Origin: Deltaproteobacteria bacterium | GTDB lineage: Bacteria; Myxococcota_A; Polyangia; Polyangiales; JADJMO01 | Direction: 5' to 3' | Length of the DNA: 34,691 nt | Assembly (NCBI GenBank): GCA_025363655.1 | Contig: JANYDK010000077.1 | Coordinates: 1 to 34,691 of the forward strand | Shown: one piece after another, positions 1-9,500 of the stretch | Numbering within the stretch: the first letter of the stretch is position 1 | How the letters are laid out: the number at the start of each line of letters is the position of its first letter | The notes under the pieces: generated by a model | What the model was told of the DNA's origin: nothing | The model's input: the letters and a program-made list of their open reading frames with translations, nothing else | Databases searched by the model: none | Position numbers and translations under genes: made by a program

Positions 1-183
1 GTCACGACGACGCCGACCGGGACGACCACGCCCTTCGTGAAGCCGAAGCCCAAGCCGCCGATCGTCCCGACCACCGTTCCCCCTCCGATGCCCGGTGGAA
101 TCGGGATGGTGAAGCCGCCGCCTCCGATGCCGATGCCGCCGAAAATGGCCGGTGGCGCCAAGCCAGCGAGTCCCACCATCTGA
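1..183 (+). CDS. Pro-rich protein, C-terminal fragment (5' end outside window)
   Basis: The frame is open from the left edge to a TGA at 181-183 and gives about 60 residues with no start in view. The visible part is Thr-rich, then strongly Pro/Met/Lys-rich (runs such as KPKPKPP and PPPMPMPPK). It has no recognisable domain and looks like a disordered tail. The next gene downstream on the same strand has a similar Pro/Thr/Val-rich composition, so the two may be related envelope proteins, possibly duplicates. The function cannot be assigned. Confidence 0.55.
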   Translation, partial: VTTTPTGTTTPFVKPKPKPPIVPTTVPPPMPGGIGMVKPPPPMPMPPKMAGGAKPASPTI

Positions 184-275
184 GCTCCTGTCGGTCGAGA
201 GACCGGGAAAACGCGGCAGATCCTTTCGCAGAGCGGCCCGTATCCTAGACTGAAGACAGACGGAGGCGCCTCGTC

Positions 276-809
276 ATGAAGAAGAAACTCTCACCTGCCC
301 CGCTCGTTCGCTCCGAAGTTGCTCACGCGCGTGGTCTCGAGTCCGCTCGTGTTTCGACGAGCATCCTGCCGACCGCGGCGCTCCTCGGTGCGCTCCTCTT
401 TGCGCTTGGGAGCGCGGGTTGTGCAGCGCCGACCAAGGGTGGCGACGATCTCGACATCACCGCCGACCATGGTCGCAAGCCAGCAGTCACCGCCGAGGCG
501 ACTGCGGCAACGACGCCCGCCGCGCCGACCACATCCACGATCACTGGGCCCGGCACCGGCGAGCCGATCGATCCGGTGGCGACGATTTCGGTCAAAGGTG
601 AAGCTCCCGCGGTGATGCCGGTCGCGACCGCGACAGCCGTCGCGTCGATTGCTCCTCATCCGCTCCCGCCGATGCCCGCCGGAAAGATCAAAGTCACGAC
701 GCCGACGCCGGTGCCGCACCCACCTCCGCTCGGGGGCAAGCCGAGCAACGTGAGCCCGAAGGCGTCGAGCGGGCCCTGTGCCTTGCCGTTCGCGATGGAC
801 ACGAACTGA
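276..809 (+). CDS. Pro/Thr/Ala-rich putative lipoprotein, 177 aa
   Basis: The protein has a long n-region of about 30 residues (MKKK start), a hydrophobic stretch at about residues 31-46, and a good lipobox, S-A-G-C, with the cysteine at residue 49. This suggests export and lipidation. The rest is low-complexity Ala/Thr/Pro (for example PPMPAGK, PTPVPHPPP) with no recognised domain. A GGAGG about 10 nt upstream of the ATG supports the start. Composition resembles the partial gene ending at 183, 92 bp upstream, so the pair may be co-expressed. It ends 18 bp before the convergent exporter gene. The function is unknown; it may be a cell-envelope spacer or anchoring protein. The antisense frame over the same region is Arg-rich and is a GC-bias shadow. 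Confidence 0.65.
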   Translation: MKKKLSPAPLVRSEVAHARGLESARVSTSILPTAALLGALLFALGSAGCAAPTKGGDDLDITADHGRKPAVTAEATAATTPAAPTTSTITGPGTGEPIDPVATISVKGEAPAVMPVATATAVASIAPHPLPPMPAGKIKVTTPTPVPHPPPLGGKPSNVSPKASSGPCALPFAMDTN

Positions 810-827
810 GCTGAAAATCACGCCACT

Positions 828-2135
828 TCAGAGCATCTTCTTCGCCGGCAACACCAGGTTGGCGAAGAGGACGCCCATCACCAGACCGCCGGCGATGAGG
901 AGCATCTGCACGCCGCGGGCGGCGCCGCTCATGAAGTCGCCGTGGACGAAGTCGTCGAGGGAGAGAAAGCCGAAGCTCCCGGGAACGAGCAGCATCATGC
1001 CGGGCAATTGGAAGAGCTGCGCCGGCCTCCCTGTCTTGCGTGCGAGGCCGTTGGCCACCGTGCAGACGACGAACGACGCGAGGAACGACGCGAGGTGCGC
1101 AGGGAGAAAACGGGTCGCGGTGCTGGTGACGACGTAGCTCGTGGCACCGGAGACGAGCGCGGCCCAGAGCCACCGTCTCGGCACCGCGAAGGCGACGCCG
1201 AAGCCGAACGAGACGGCGATCAACGCGAGGAGCTGAAACGGCAACGGCAAGGCGACGCGCGCCGGTGAGACGTGCGGCGGCCCGAAGAGCGCGTGGTAGC
1301 CGGCGATGCTGAGCGCGATGCCGAAGACGAGTGAGAGGAACGTCATCATCGCCTCGACCAGGCGCGCGCCGCCGGAGACCAGGTGTTTTTGCGCGATCTC
1401 CGCGAGGCCGGTGGTGAAGGTCATGCCCGGGAAGAGCGCGATCATTCCGGCGAGGACCATGACCTCCCGCGCGCTCGTCGGCACCCATCGCGCAACGAGG
1501 AGCGCTACCGACGAGGCGACGAAGGCGCCGGCGAAATCGACGAGGTGGCCTCCAGAAGGACGACGCGTGAGGCCCGCGGCGAGGAGGTGGACGACGAGCG
1601 CGATGCCGCCAGCCGCGAGGACCTCGACGAGCCCGCCCCGAAAAAAGACGGCCGCGGCCGCAGAGAGCGCGAAAGAGGCGACGAGCTTCACGAGCTCGGG
1701 GTAGGGCGCGGGACGCTCGTCGAGCCGTCGCAGCTCGACGCGCCCGCTGTCGATGGTTCGGCGACCGGCGGCGACGTCGTTGAAGATCTCGTCGATCGCG
1801 ATGAGGCGATCGAGATCGATGCTCCAACCATCGAGCCGCTCCATACGATGCACCGGCCGCACGTGCGCGGCGCCGGCGATGACGTGGCGAGGACGTACCG
1901 TCACGAAGAGGGCCGTCGGTACGGCAAAAACGGAGGCGTCGTGATCTTCGTCGGCGGCCAGTGCGCGCAACAGTTGCTCGATGCGATACGAAGGACACGC
2001 GTAGCGCGCGAGCTTCTGACCGATCTCCATCAAGTAGTCGGCCACCTCTTCGGCGGTACGGCTCGCCGCCTGCGAAAGGCGGATGGTGCGCTCCGAGGGG
2101 AACGCCGGCGGCACCGAGTCGAGCGCTTTTGCCAT
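828..2135 (-). CDS. ThrE-type threonine/serine exporter family protein (fused ThrE-1/ThrE-2)
   Basis: This 435-residue protein combines both halves of the ThrE family. An N-terminal cytosolic region (about 20-160) carries the DUF1212 type signature (the Y-R-I-E-Q segment, then V-P-T-A-L-F). It is followed by about nine to ten hydrophobic segments from residue 165 to the C-terminus, including the conserved F-P-G-M-T-F-T-T-G loop and a second copy-like P-G-M-M-L-L-V-P-G-S motif. In Corynebacterium, ThrE exports threonine and serine by proton antiport; many bacteria split the two halves into separate genes, but here they are fused. The start lies 21 bp after the stop of the beta-barrel gene on the same strand, so the two are probably an operon. 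Substrate specificity is inferred from the family only. Confidence 0.85.
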   Translation of the reverse strand: MAKALDSVPPAFPSERTIRLSQAASRTAEEVADYLMEIGQKLARYACPSYRIEQLLRALAADEDHDASVFAVPTALFVTVRPRHVIAGAAHVRPVHRMERLDGWSIDLDRLIAIDEIFNDVAAGRRTIDSGRVELRRLDERPAPYPELVKLVASFALSAAAAVFFRGGLVEVLAAGGIALVVHLLAAGLTRRPSGGHLVDFAGAFVASSVALLVARWVPTSAREVMVLAGMIALFPGMTFTTGLAEIAQKHLVSGGARLVEAMMTFLSLVFGIALSIAGYHALFGPPHVSPARVALPLPFQLLALIAVSFGFGVAFAVPRRWLWAALVSGATSYVVTSTATRFLPAHLASFLASFVVCTVANGLARKTGRPAQLFQLPGMMLLVPGSFGFLSLDDFVHGDFMSGAARGVQMLLIAGGLVMGVLFANLVLPAKKML

Positions 2136-2156
2136 CAGAAGCCCATCAATAGCGCA

Positions 2157-2840
2157 TCAATAGGCGAGCGTGCCGACGGCGAGGAAGCGCCACACGAGGA
2201 GCCGTTCGTCACGGGTCGCGTCGCGGCAGGACTCGTCGCCGTTCGTCGGCGTCTCGCACGTGCGCGTGCCTCGAAGCAGATACGTGCCTAGCTGCGGGCC
2301 GAGACGGAAGTGATCGCCGAGATGGAAATCGACGCCAATCGCGAGAGGGAGCGTCCAGCCGCTGACCTTCCAGCGATAGGTGTCGGTGGCGTTGGAGGCC
2401 TTGGCGTTGAACGCGGCGAAGCCGAATCCGGCTTGCAAATAGGGATCGGCGACGCCGTGATCGAACCAGTACCAACGGAGCATCGGCGCGAAGTACCAAG
2501 AAGAAAACGAGACGTCGGTGCTCGGATCCGTCAAGCGGCCGCGCCATTTGTCGTTGGCGTTGAACGAGTTGAGCGCGATCTCGCCGCCGACCGCGAGGTG
2601 AGGATGGAAGCGGAAAGTGCCGCCGACCGCGAAGGCGGCGCCGGCCTTGCCGACCACACAGTCGTCGGCCGGCTTCTTGTCGTCGCACACTGCGTTGCCG
2701 AAACCGACGCCGAGGAAGCCTTCGCCGCTCGGGCGTGTCGCTGGGGCAGCGCGCGCCGGGTCGAGGAAGCTCGTCGTCACCAGCAGCCCGACGAGGACGA
2801 CGAGGCCGGAATGCGCACGAGGCTGGGAGGATCGACGCAT
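2157..2840 (-). CDS. Outer-membrane beta-barrel family protein, 227 aa
   Basis: The N-terminal signal peptide has a hydrophobic core at about residues 12-26 (LVVLVGLLVTTSF) and an A-R-A signal peptidase I site near residue 31. The mature part has alternating aromatic and polar strands typical of small 8-strand outer-membrane barrels (for example APMLRWYWF, PYLQAGFGFAAF, LPLAIGVDFHLG, FRLGPQLGTYL) and ends in a hydrophobic residue plus Tyr (TLAY), which resembles a barrel-insertion signal. Two Cys pairs (C-D-D-K-K...D-C and C-E-T...S-C) may form loop disulfides. I chose the ATG at 2838-2840 because the signal peptide begins there; the frame stays open much further upstream but that part reads as antisense shadow of the response regulator. 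It is followed by the exporter gene after 21 bp. Function unknown. Confidence 0.72.
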   Translation of the reverse strand: MRRSSQPRAHSGLVVLVGLLVTTSFLDPARAAPATRPSGEGFLGVGFGNAVCDDKKPADDCVVGKAGAAFAVGGTFRFHPHLAVGGEIALNSFNANDKWRGRLTDPSTDVSFSSWYFAPMLRWYWFDHGVADPYLQAGFGFAAFNAKASNATDTYRWKVSGWTLPLAIGVDFHLGDHFRLGPQLGTYLLRGTRTCETPTNGDESCRDATRDERLLVWRFLAVGTLAY

Positions 2841-2921
2841 CGACCAAGAGTAACCCGAATTTCGTCGACGATTTCCCGGTGGGAATGCGACCGGGCCCGG
2901 CGCGCGTTTGCATCTCGGAAA

Positions 2922-4379
2922 ATGCTCCACGACGCTCTCGCCCGCCGCATGACCGACGCCGACGCCAACGTCCCCGACAACGACGCCGCGCCCGACTCCG
3001 AGACGATCGAGCCGCGCGAGGGCGACACGTCGAGGGAGACCACCATCCTCGTCGTCGACGACGACGCCAGCAACCTCCAGTCCCTGGAGACCATCTTCAC
3101 CCGCGAGGGCTTTCGGGTCTTCTCGGCCAGCGGTGCCAAGCGGGCGCTCGAGATCTCCCGTCGACACCGGGTGCAGGTGGTCGTCACCGATTTGATGATG
3201 CCAGGCACGAGCGGGCTCGAGCTGCTGAAGGCTCTGAAAACGGTGTCGCCGGAGACCGAGGTGGTGCTGATGACCGCTTACGGCACCGTCGAGACGGCCG
3301 TCTCGGCGATGAAGGACGGCGCCTTCGACTTCGTCGAGAAGCCGCTCAAGCGCGCATCCATCGTCAAGAGCGTCCGGCTCGCGACGTCGCACGGACAGCT
3401 CGTCGCCGAGAACCGCGCACTGAAGAAGAAGATCGACCTCCTCACGCACCGCGAAATCGTCGGCAGCTCGCCGGCGCTTCGGCGCGTGCTCGAGACGGCG
3501 ACGCAGGCCGCCCCCTCGATGGCGACGGTGCTCGTCCTCGGCGAGAGCGGCACCGGAAAAGAGCTCCTCGCGCGCTTCATCCACGAGCGGAGCCAGCGAG
3601 CGCAGGGTCCCTTCATCGCCGTCAACTGCGCGGCGATTCCCGAGTCGATCCTCGAGGCCGAGCTCTTCGGACACGAGCGAGGCTCCTTCACCGGCGCGGT
3701 CGCGCGTCGCGAAGGTCGCTTCGCCAAGGCAGGCGGCGGCACGCTCTTCCTCGACGAAATCGGCGAGCTCTCGCCGCAGGTGCAGGTGAAGCTCCTCCGC
3801 GTCCTCCAAGAGGGCGAGTACGAGCCGATCGGCGGCGACACCGTCAAGGCCGACGTCCGCATCGTCGCGGCCACCAACCGTGACCTCAAACGCGAGGTGA
3901 GCGAGGGCCGCTTTCGCGAAGACCTCTTCTACCGCCTCAACGTCATCGCCATCACCGCGCCGCCGCTGCGCGCGAGGCGTGAAGACGTGCCGCTCCTCGT
4001 CGATCACTTCTTCGGGGTCTACTGCGCGAAGAACGGCAAGCCGCGCATCGGCGCCTCCAAGGCTGCGGTCGCGCGCCTCGTCGAGTATCCCTTCCCCGGC
4101 AACGTGCGCGAGCTCGAAAACGTCATCGAGCGCGCGGTCGTTCTCTGCCGCGGCTCGCAAATCGAGCTCGAAGATCTCCCCGACGCGATCGCGCAAGGCG
4201 AAGGCACCGGCATCTCCTCGCAGATGACCTTTGCCGTCGGCACCAGCCTCGACGAGATCGAGCTCACCGCCATTCGCGAGACCTTGAAACAAGCGCGCGG
4301 CGACAAGACCTTGGCCGCGCAGCTCCTCGGCATCTCGATTCGCACGATTTACCGCAAATTGGGCGAGAACGAAGACTAG
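2922..4379 (+). CDS. NtrC-family sigma-54-dependent response regulator
   Basis: The order is receiver, AAA+ activator, Fis-type helix-turn-helix. The receiver has the acidic pair in VVDDD, phospho-acceptor Asp in VVTDLMMPG, Thr in LMTAYG and Lys in VEKPL. The central domain has Walker A GESGTGKE, the sigma-54 contact loop as GSFTGA (usual form GAFTGA), Walker B GTLFLDEIGE and the arginine-finger region. The C-terminal helix-turn-helix reads L-A-A-Q-L-L-G-I-S-I-R-T-I-Y-R-K-L. It would activate transcription from -24/-12 promoters when phosphorylated. No histidine kinase is adjacent, so it is an orphan here. The start is uncertain: ATG at 2922 (485 aa, weak purine-rich upstream) or ATG at 2949 (476 aa). 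The 81 bp before it is shared with the divergent barrel gene. Confidence 0.92.
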   Translation: MLHDALARRMTDADANVPDNDAAPDSETIEPREGDTSRETTILVVDDDASNLQSLETIFTREGFRVFSASGAKRALEISRRHRVQVVVTDLMMPGTSGLELLKALKTVSPETEVVLMTAYGTVETAVSAMKDGAFDFVEKPLKRASIVKSVRLATSHGQLVAENRALKKKIDLLTHREIVGSSPALRRVLETATQAAPSMATVLVLGESGTGKELLARFIHERSQRAQGPFIAVNCAAIPESILEAELFGHERGSFTGAVARREGRFAKAGGGTLFLDEIGELSPQVQVKLLRVLQEGEYEPIGGDTVKADVRIVAATNRDLKREVSEGRFREDLFYRLNVIAITAPPLRARREDVPLLVDHFFGVYCAKNGKPRIGASKAAVARLVEYPFPGNVRELENVIERAVVLCRGSQIELEDLPDAIAQGEGTGISSQMTFAVGTSLDEIELTAIRETLKQARGDKTLAAQLLGISIRTIYRKLGENED

Positions 4380-4382
4380 CGC

Positions 4383-4406
4383 CCGCGGACGAGACTACTT
4401 CCGCGG
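4383..4406. terminator. Possible hairpin between convergent genes
   Basis: Two self-complementary CCGCGG hexamers (4383-4388 and 4401-4406) can pair around a 12-nt loop that includes the stop codon of the minus-strand lipoprotein. They lie directly between the stop codons of two convergent genes. There is no T-tract, so a Rho-independent terminator is only a weak suggestion. Confidence 0.25.
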
Positions 4407-5003
4407 CTCTGGCGGCTCGCACGTCTCGACGCAGTTGGTCGCCGCCTTGGTGTCGGTCGCCGCGAGGTAGCAGGATACGAAGCATCGGTAGCGCGCGACG
4501 TCGCTCTCCACCAACGGATCGAGGCGCGTTCGACACTCGTCGTAGAGGTGATCGAGGACGCCGGCGTCGTTGCTCTGGCCGAGCAGCGTCGCCGCGCGCG
4601 CGCAGATGGTGTTGGCGTCGGTCTCGCAGCGGGGTGCGCACGTTTCGAGCTCGGCGAAGTCTTTGGCGGTGCCGATGCAGCGGCAACGACAGTCGTGCTC
4701 GTCGGGCCTCCCGCCCTCGAGCGCGTCCAGCTGTTGTCGACAGGCATCCTCACGCACGGTGAGCTCGTCGGCCGGCACCGTTCCTCCACCGACGTTGGCG
4801 ACGTCGAGGAGGGAGAAGAGCCGCGTGCAAAGCACGCCGTGATCGAATTTCTGCCGCGGGATTTCCTTCTTCTCGGCCTTCTTCCGTGACGACGTCGAGA
4901 CCGGCACGTCGTCGTAGCGGACCTTCTCTTCGCATCCACCGAGCCCGCACGCGAGCACGAGCGGGGCAATCACGCGGGACACGGACGCCTGCCTCACCAC
5001 CAC
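4395..5003 (-). CDS. Cys-rich putative lipoprotein, about 202 aa
   Basis: The hydrophobic N-terminus (VIAPLVLACGLGGC) offers two candidate lipobox cysteines, residues 19 and 24; the second is followed by acidic residues, as is common for mature lipoproteins. After a Lys/Glu/Ser-rich linker (about 36-50) the body carries about a dozen cysteines in short-spaced pairs (CRCRC, CAPRC, CFVSC), which suggests a disulfide-stabilised extracytoplasmic helical domain. Three GTG codons in a row (4995-5003) make the exact start ambiguous. No family is recognised. It is convergent with the sigma-54 regulator and divergent from the PmbA-like gene (83 bp gap). A role cannot be inferred. Confidence 0.65.
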   Translation of the reverse strand: MVVRQASVSRVIAPLVLACGLGGCEEKVRYDDVPVSTSSRKKAEKKEIPRQKFDHGVLCTRLFSLLDVANVGGGTVPADELTVREDACRQQLDALEGGRPDEHDCRCRCIGTAKDFAELETCAPRCETDANTICARAATLLGQSNDAGVLDHLYDECRTRLDPLVESDVARYRCFVSCYLAATDTKAATNCVETCEPPEPRK

Positions 5004-5086
5004 GGCTTACCGGCCTTTCGTACGGTCGGCAAAGGAGGTGGCGAAGGGCGGAGACGCGACGCCGCGCATGAGGTATCGATCGAGAA

Positions 5087-6538
5087 ATGCCTGTCGATCC
5101 GTCTTCGCTCCTCCGCGACCCCGCCATCACCATCGCCCAGCGACAAGCCGACGATCACGAGCTCGCCTCGCTCCTCGCCATCGCCGACGACGTGACCGCG
5201 CGCACGCGCAAAGGCGGCGCCGACGTCGCCGAAGTCGTCGTGCGCTCCGGCAGCGAGCTCTCGGCCAGGGTGCGGCTCGGCGAGCCCGAGTTGGTCGAGG
5301 AAGCAGGACATCGGTCGCTCGGCATGCGGCTGATGAAACGCGTTCCAGGCGGCGAAAAGTCGCTTCGCGTGGCGCTCACCTCGACGAGCGACACCACCGA
5401 CGAAGGCATCGCGCGTTTCATCGAGGACGCGCTCGAGCTCGTCGAGCTCGCGCAACCCGATCCCTTCGCCGGCCCGCCCGACGACGCGCTCCTCACCAAG
5501 GGACCGTGGCCCGATCTCGATCTCTACGATCCGGCGTGCGGTACCGTCGACGCGGCCGAGGCCATTCGTCGCGCGACGCTCGCCGAAGCCGCCGCGCGCG
5601 CCTTCGATCCGCGCATCACCAACAGCGAGGGCGCCTCGTTCTCACGCACGCAAGGCGCGGTGGTGATGACCACCAGCGGGGGCTTCCGCGGCGGCTATCG
5701 AGGCTCCTATGCCTCGCTCGTCGTCACCCCGATCGCCGACGAGGCCGGCACCGAGAAGAAGCGCCGCGGCTACCATTGGACGGCGCGGCGCGCGCTCGCA
5801 CGCCTCGACGATCCGAAGCTGGTGGGCGAAGAGGCCGCTCGCCGCACGCTCCGCAAGCTCGGTGCGACGAAGATCCCTACCTCGGAGCTGCCGGTGGTGT
5901 TCGATCCCGACGCCGGCCGATCGATCCTCGGCCTCCTCGCCGGGTCCATCTCAGGCGGCGCGATCTACCGTAAATCGAGCTTCCTCGTCGATCGCGAGGG
6001 CACGCGCGTGGCCTCCGAGCTGGTCTACATCGACGACGATCCGCTCATCTCCGGCGCGCCTGGCTCACGTCCGTTCGACGGCGAAGGTTTGCCGTCGCGA
6101 CGTCTCTCCATCGTCGAGGGCGGCGTCCTCAAGAGCTACCTCCTCGACAGCTACAGCGCGCGCAAGCTGAACAAGTCGCCGACCGGCAGCGCCTCGCGTG
6201 GCGGCTCGGGTGGGGTCGGCGCGTCGACCTCGAACTTCATCCTCCGCGCCGGCACGACGCCCGCGAAGGACATCGTCAAGCAGACCAAGCGCGGCATCTA
6301 CGTCACCGAGATGATGGGCTTCGGCTTCAACGGCGTGACCGGAGACTTTTCCCGCGGCGCCGCCGGTTTCCTCATCGAGGACGGCGAGCTGACGACGCCG
6401 GTGAGCGAAATCACCATCTCGCTCAACCTCGACCTGATGCTGCAGCGCATCGACCTGGTCGGCGACGACTTGGACATGCGCACCTCGGTCGTCTCGCCGA
6501 CCTTCCGCGTCTCGCAGATGACGATCGCGGGCTCTTAA
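5087..6538 (+). CDS. PmbA/TldE-like TldD family metallopeptidase subunit
   Basis: The 483-residue protein matches the TldD/PmbA fold. The N-terminal alpha/beta region has ADVAEVVVRSG and the pattern of a substrate-tunnel domain. A central linker carries the segment reading NSEGASFSRTQGAVVM, and the C-terminal barrel-like domain has VVFDPDAGRSILGLLAGSISG, the P-F-D-G-E-G turn and the closing GFGFNGVTGDFSRGAAGF motif. The HExxxH zinc motif of TldD is absent, which places it on the PmbA/TldE side. In E. coli the TldD-TldE heterodimer trims unfolded peptides and matures microcin B17. No TldD partner lies in this window. Its TAA stop interlocks with the TAA of the convergent kinase gene. The ATG at 5087 gives the natural N-terminus. 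Confidence 0.88.
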   Translation: MPVDPSSLLRDPAITIAQRQADDHELASLLAIADDVTARTRKGGADVAEVVVRSGSELSARVRLGEPELVEEAGHRSLGMRLMKRVPGGEKSLRVALTSTSDTTDEGIARFIEDALELVELAQPDPFAGPPDDALLTKGPWPDLDLYDPACGTVDAAEAIRRATLAEAAARAFDPRITNSEGASFSRTQGAVVMTTSGGFRGGYRGSYASLVVTPIADEAGTEKKRRGYHWTARRALARLDDPKLVGEEAARRTLRKLGATKIPTSELPVVFDPDAGRSILGLLAGSISGGAIYRKSSFLVDREGTRVASELVYIDDDPLISGAPGSRPFDGEGLPSRRLSIVEGGVLKSYLLDSYSARKLNKSPTGSASRGGSGGVGASTSNFILRAGTTPAKDIVKQTKRGIYVTEMMGFGFNGVTGDFSRGAAGFLIEDGELTTPVSEITISLNLDLMLQRIDLVGDDLDMRTSVVSPTFRVSQMTIAGS

Positions 6539-9500
6539 GCGCTCGGGAGCTTTCGCGCTTCTTCGAGGCCCTGATCGGCGTCGATGATCATCGACTGCAT
6601 CGCCAGCTTCTGCGCGAGGCCGCGGGCGAGGCTCAACTCCTCGATGGCGGGGAGTCGCTCTTTCTTCGCGACGTAGAGGAGCCCGAGCCAGTAGCGCGCG
6701 TTGAGCTCGTCCCAGTGGTACCCGCGTGCGTGGTTCCAGGCGACGATGTCGACGAGGCGACCCGCTGCGCCCGCGTCGCCGGCGATGCCGTCGAGGTACG
6801 CGATGGGCGCGCGGTTGATGGCGATGAGCCGCTCGTGTCCCCCCTCTTCGGCGAGCGCGAGTGACTGCTGGAGGGCTGCATAGGCGGGCGCGTTCTCACC
6901 GAGGCGAATCTTCGCGTCGCCGAGGTTGTGGAGCGCGATGCCCGTTTCGAAGAGGAGGCCAGCGTCGCGCGCGATGTCGGCGACGCGCTCGCAGAGCTCG
7001 ACGGATGCCCGGAAATCGCGGGCGAAGAAGCACGCGAGCGTGCGCGATTTCAACCGATCGATTTGGCGGAGCGGGTTGTCGCCGATGCGCGCAGTGATCG
7101 CTTCGGCGCGGTCGAGATAGGCGAAGGCCTTGGCCGCAGCACCGTCTCCACCGACCGCCGCGGTGGCCGAGCCGAGCCCGACGAGGACCTCGTAGAGCTC
7201 GGTGGCGTTGCTCTTCTCGGCAGCGACGAGCGGCTCGAGCCGCGCCAAGATCGACGCGGCCTCGCCGAACTCACCGGAGCGACGTGCGACTTCGACGCGA
7301 GCCATGAGCACGCGACGAAGGGCCTTGTCTTCCTTGCCGGAGAGGAGCTCTGCTTTGTCGAAGGCATCTTTCGCGCGATCGAAGATCGAGACCGCACCGA
7401 AGCAGCGACCGGCGTCGACGAGCGCGTCACGCCTCGCCCGCACGTCACCGTCGAGATCGATGCGAGCGAGTGCGCGATCGATGGCGGTCGAGGTCTCGCT
7501 CGAGCCACGGCCGCGCGCGCCACGAGCGACGCCGAGCGACGACGCCAGCGCGCGGAGCCAACGCATCACCTCTTCGCCAGAGCGATCGCGGAGATCGGCG
7601 ACGACGAGGGCGCGGATGAGATCGTTCGCCCCGCCCTCGGGCCGCTTGGCGGCGAGGAGGTGCTCGCCCGATCGAGCGAAATTGTCGGCCGCGCGTTCGC
7701 GATCGCCGCCCTCGAGGAGGTGATGAGCGATGCGTTCGTAGGACGGCGTGGACTTCGGTTGTCCCGGTCTTTCGCCGGTCTCCGAGAGCTGGATCAGCGA
7801 GGCCGCGATGGCCGCGTGCAGCTCGCGTTTGGCCTCGAGCGGCGTGGCATCGAGGACCACCTCGCGAGCCACGGGCGAGACGAAGGCGACCGAGCGCTCG
7901 CCCCCGCGACGAAGGATTCCCTGCTGCTCGAGCGGGCCGAGCATGCGCTCGAGGCTGGCGATTTCTTCACCGGCGCTGAGCGCGAGGATGTCGATTTCGG
8001 CAGGCTCGCCGAGGAGAGCGACCGCCGTGAGAATGGCGCGCTCTTTCACCGAGAGCTTGGCGAGGCGCGAGGCGACGAGACCACGCAGTGATTTCGGCAG
8101 ATCGATGGAGTCGGTGCCTTTGCGCGCGACGGCGCGTTCGACGGGCGGCTTGCCCTTCTCGGGATCGCCGGGCTCGGAGACCTTGATGATCGCGCCGGCG
8201 TCTTGCATCGCGCGAACGAGCTCTTCGAGGAAGAGCGGGTTGCCGCCCGCGCGTGCGGTGATGAACGAGACCAGCTCTGGGCCCACCTCTTTCACGCCGA
8301 GGCGCGTCGCCACCATCTTCTGGCTGTCGTCCTTGCCGAGCTCTTGCAAGACGAGGAGGTGCTGCTGGACCATTCGTCCATCGCTCTGCGGTCCCGACGC
8401 GGCGCCGCTCTTCGAGCTCGGCGAGGCGATGACCGGGTCGCCTTCGGGACCGGCGAAGATGAGCACCACGCGGCAGCTCGCCACCGCGCGCGCGACCGAG
8501 GCCAAGACCGCCGTCGAAGCGGGATCGACCGCCTGCATGTCGTCCCAGGCGAGCACGTGCAGACGATCGTCGCAGAGGCGCGAAATCATGTGCGCGAGGG
8601 CCGCCGCGGCGTGCTCCTGACGACCGCCGGCCTCCATCCCGCCGTGCGCATCACCGCCGGAGCGCGCGAGATCGAGCACCGTGCGCAGCTCGTCGTCGCC
8701 GAGGCCGAGCGCGCGCAGTCGCGGACGAACGGCGTCGATTTTCACGTCGGCGTCGCCCTCTTCGATGCCACAGAGGACGCGCATCATCGCCGCCACCGAC
8801 GAGAGCGGGACGTTGCGACCATGCGGCGGACAGGTCGCCAGATACCAGCCGACGTTGTAGGCGCCGCGGGTCAGACGACGCTGTACCTCGTGGAGGAGCC
8901 GAGTCTTGCCCGTGCCTGGCGCGCCGTGAAGATTGACGACGCGCGCCCGACGACGCGTGGCGGCCGCGAGGATTTCGCCGAGCACCCGCAGCTCGTCACG
9001 ACGACCGACGAACTTGGCGTAGAGATCGCTCGCCGGCTTGCGCCCCTTGACGAGGACGCCGCTCACCGCCGAGAGGGCGCGGAAGGAATCGGAGATGGGC
9101 TCGGCGTCGATGGCGGCGCGGACGTGGCGCAACGCGGCGGCGGAGATGGCGACACGGCCGTCTCCACAACGCGCGAGATCGCGGGCGTCGACGACGATCG
9201 CCGACAGCTTCTCGTCGCGGGCGATTTTCCCATCGGCGTCGACGGTGATGCGGCCGGCGTGGATGCCGACGCTCGACGCCGGCGCGAGCTCGCGGAGGGA
9301 ACGAAGGAGCACGAGGCCGCAGCGCACGGCGAGATCGGTGTCGCGACCGTCGGGCTCGTCGAGGCCGAAAATGGCGGTGATTCGGCCTTGCTCGCTGTCG
9401 ACGATGTGCGCGCCGTAGCGCCGGAGGAGCTCTTCGCCGCCGCTGGATGCACGCTCGATCGGCGAACGGGGCGCGGCGTCGGCGTCGGTCGTCGCGAGCA

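Noticed and set aside
2310-2921. Open frame extending the sigma-54 regulator upstream by about 200 residues
   Set aside because: It is antisense to the beta-barrel gene, has no domain, and the receiver starts normally after 2922; high GC keeps this frame open by chance.
2841-4292. Long minus-strand open frame opposite the regulator
   Set aside because: The composition is Arg/Asp/Glu-rich with no motif; the plus strand carries a full NtrC-type protein. Only the last 227 residues of the frame (2157-2840) are a real gene.
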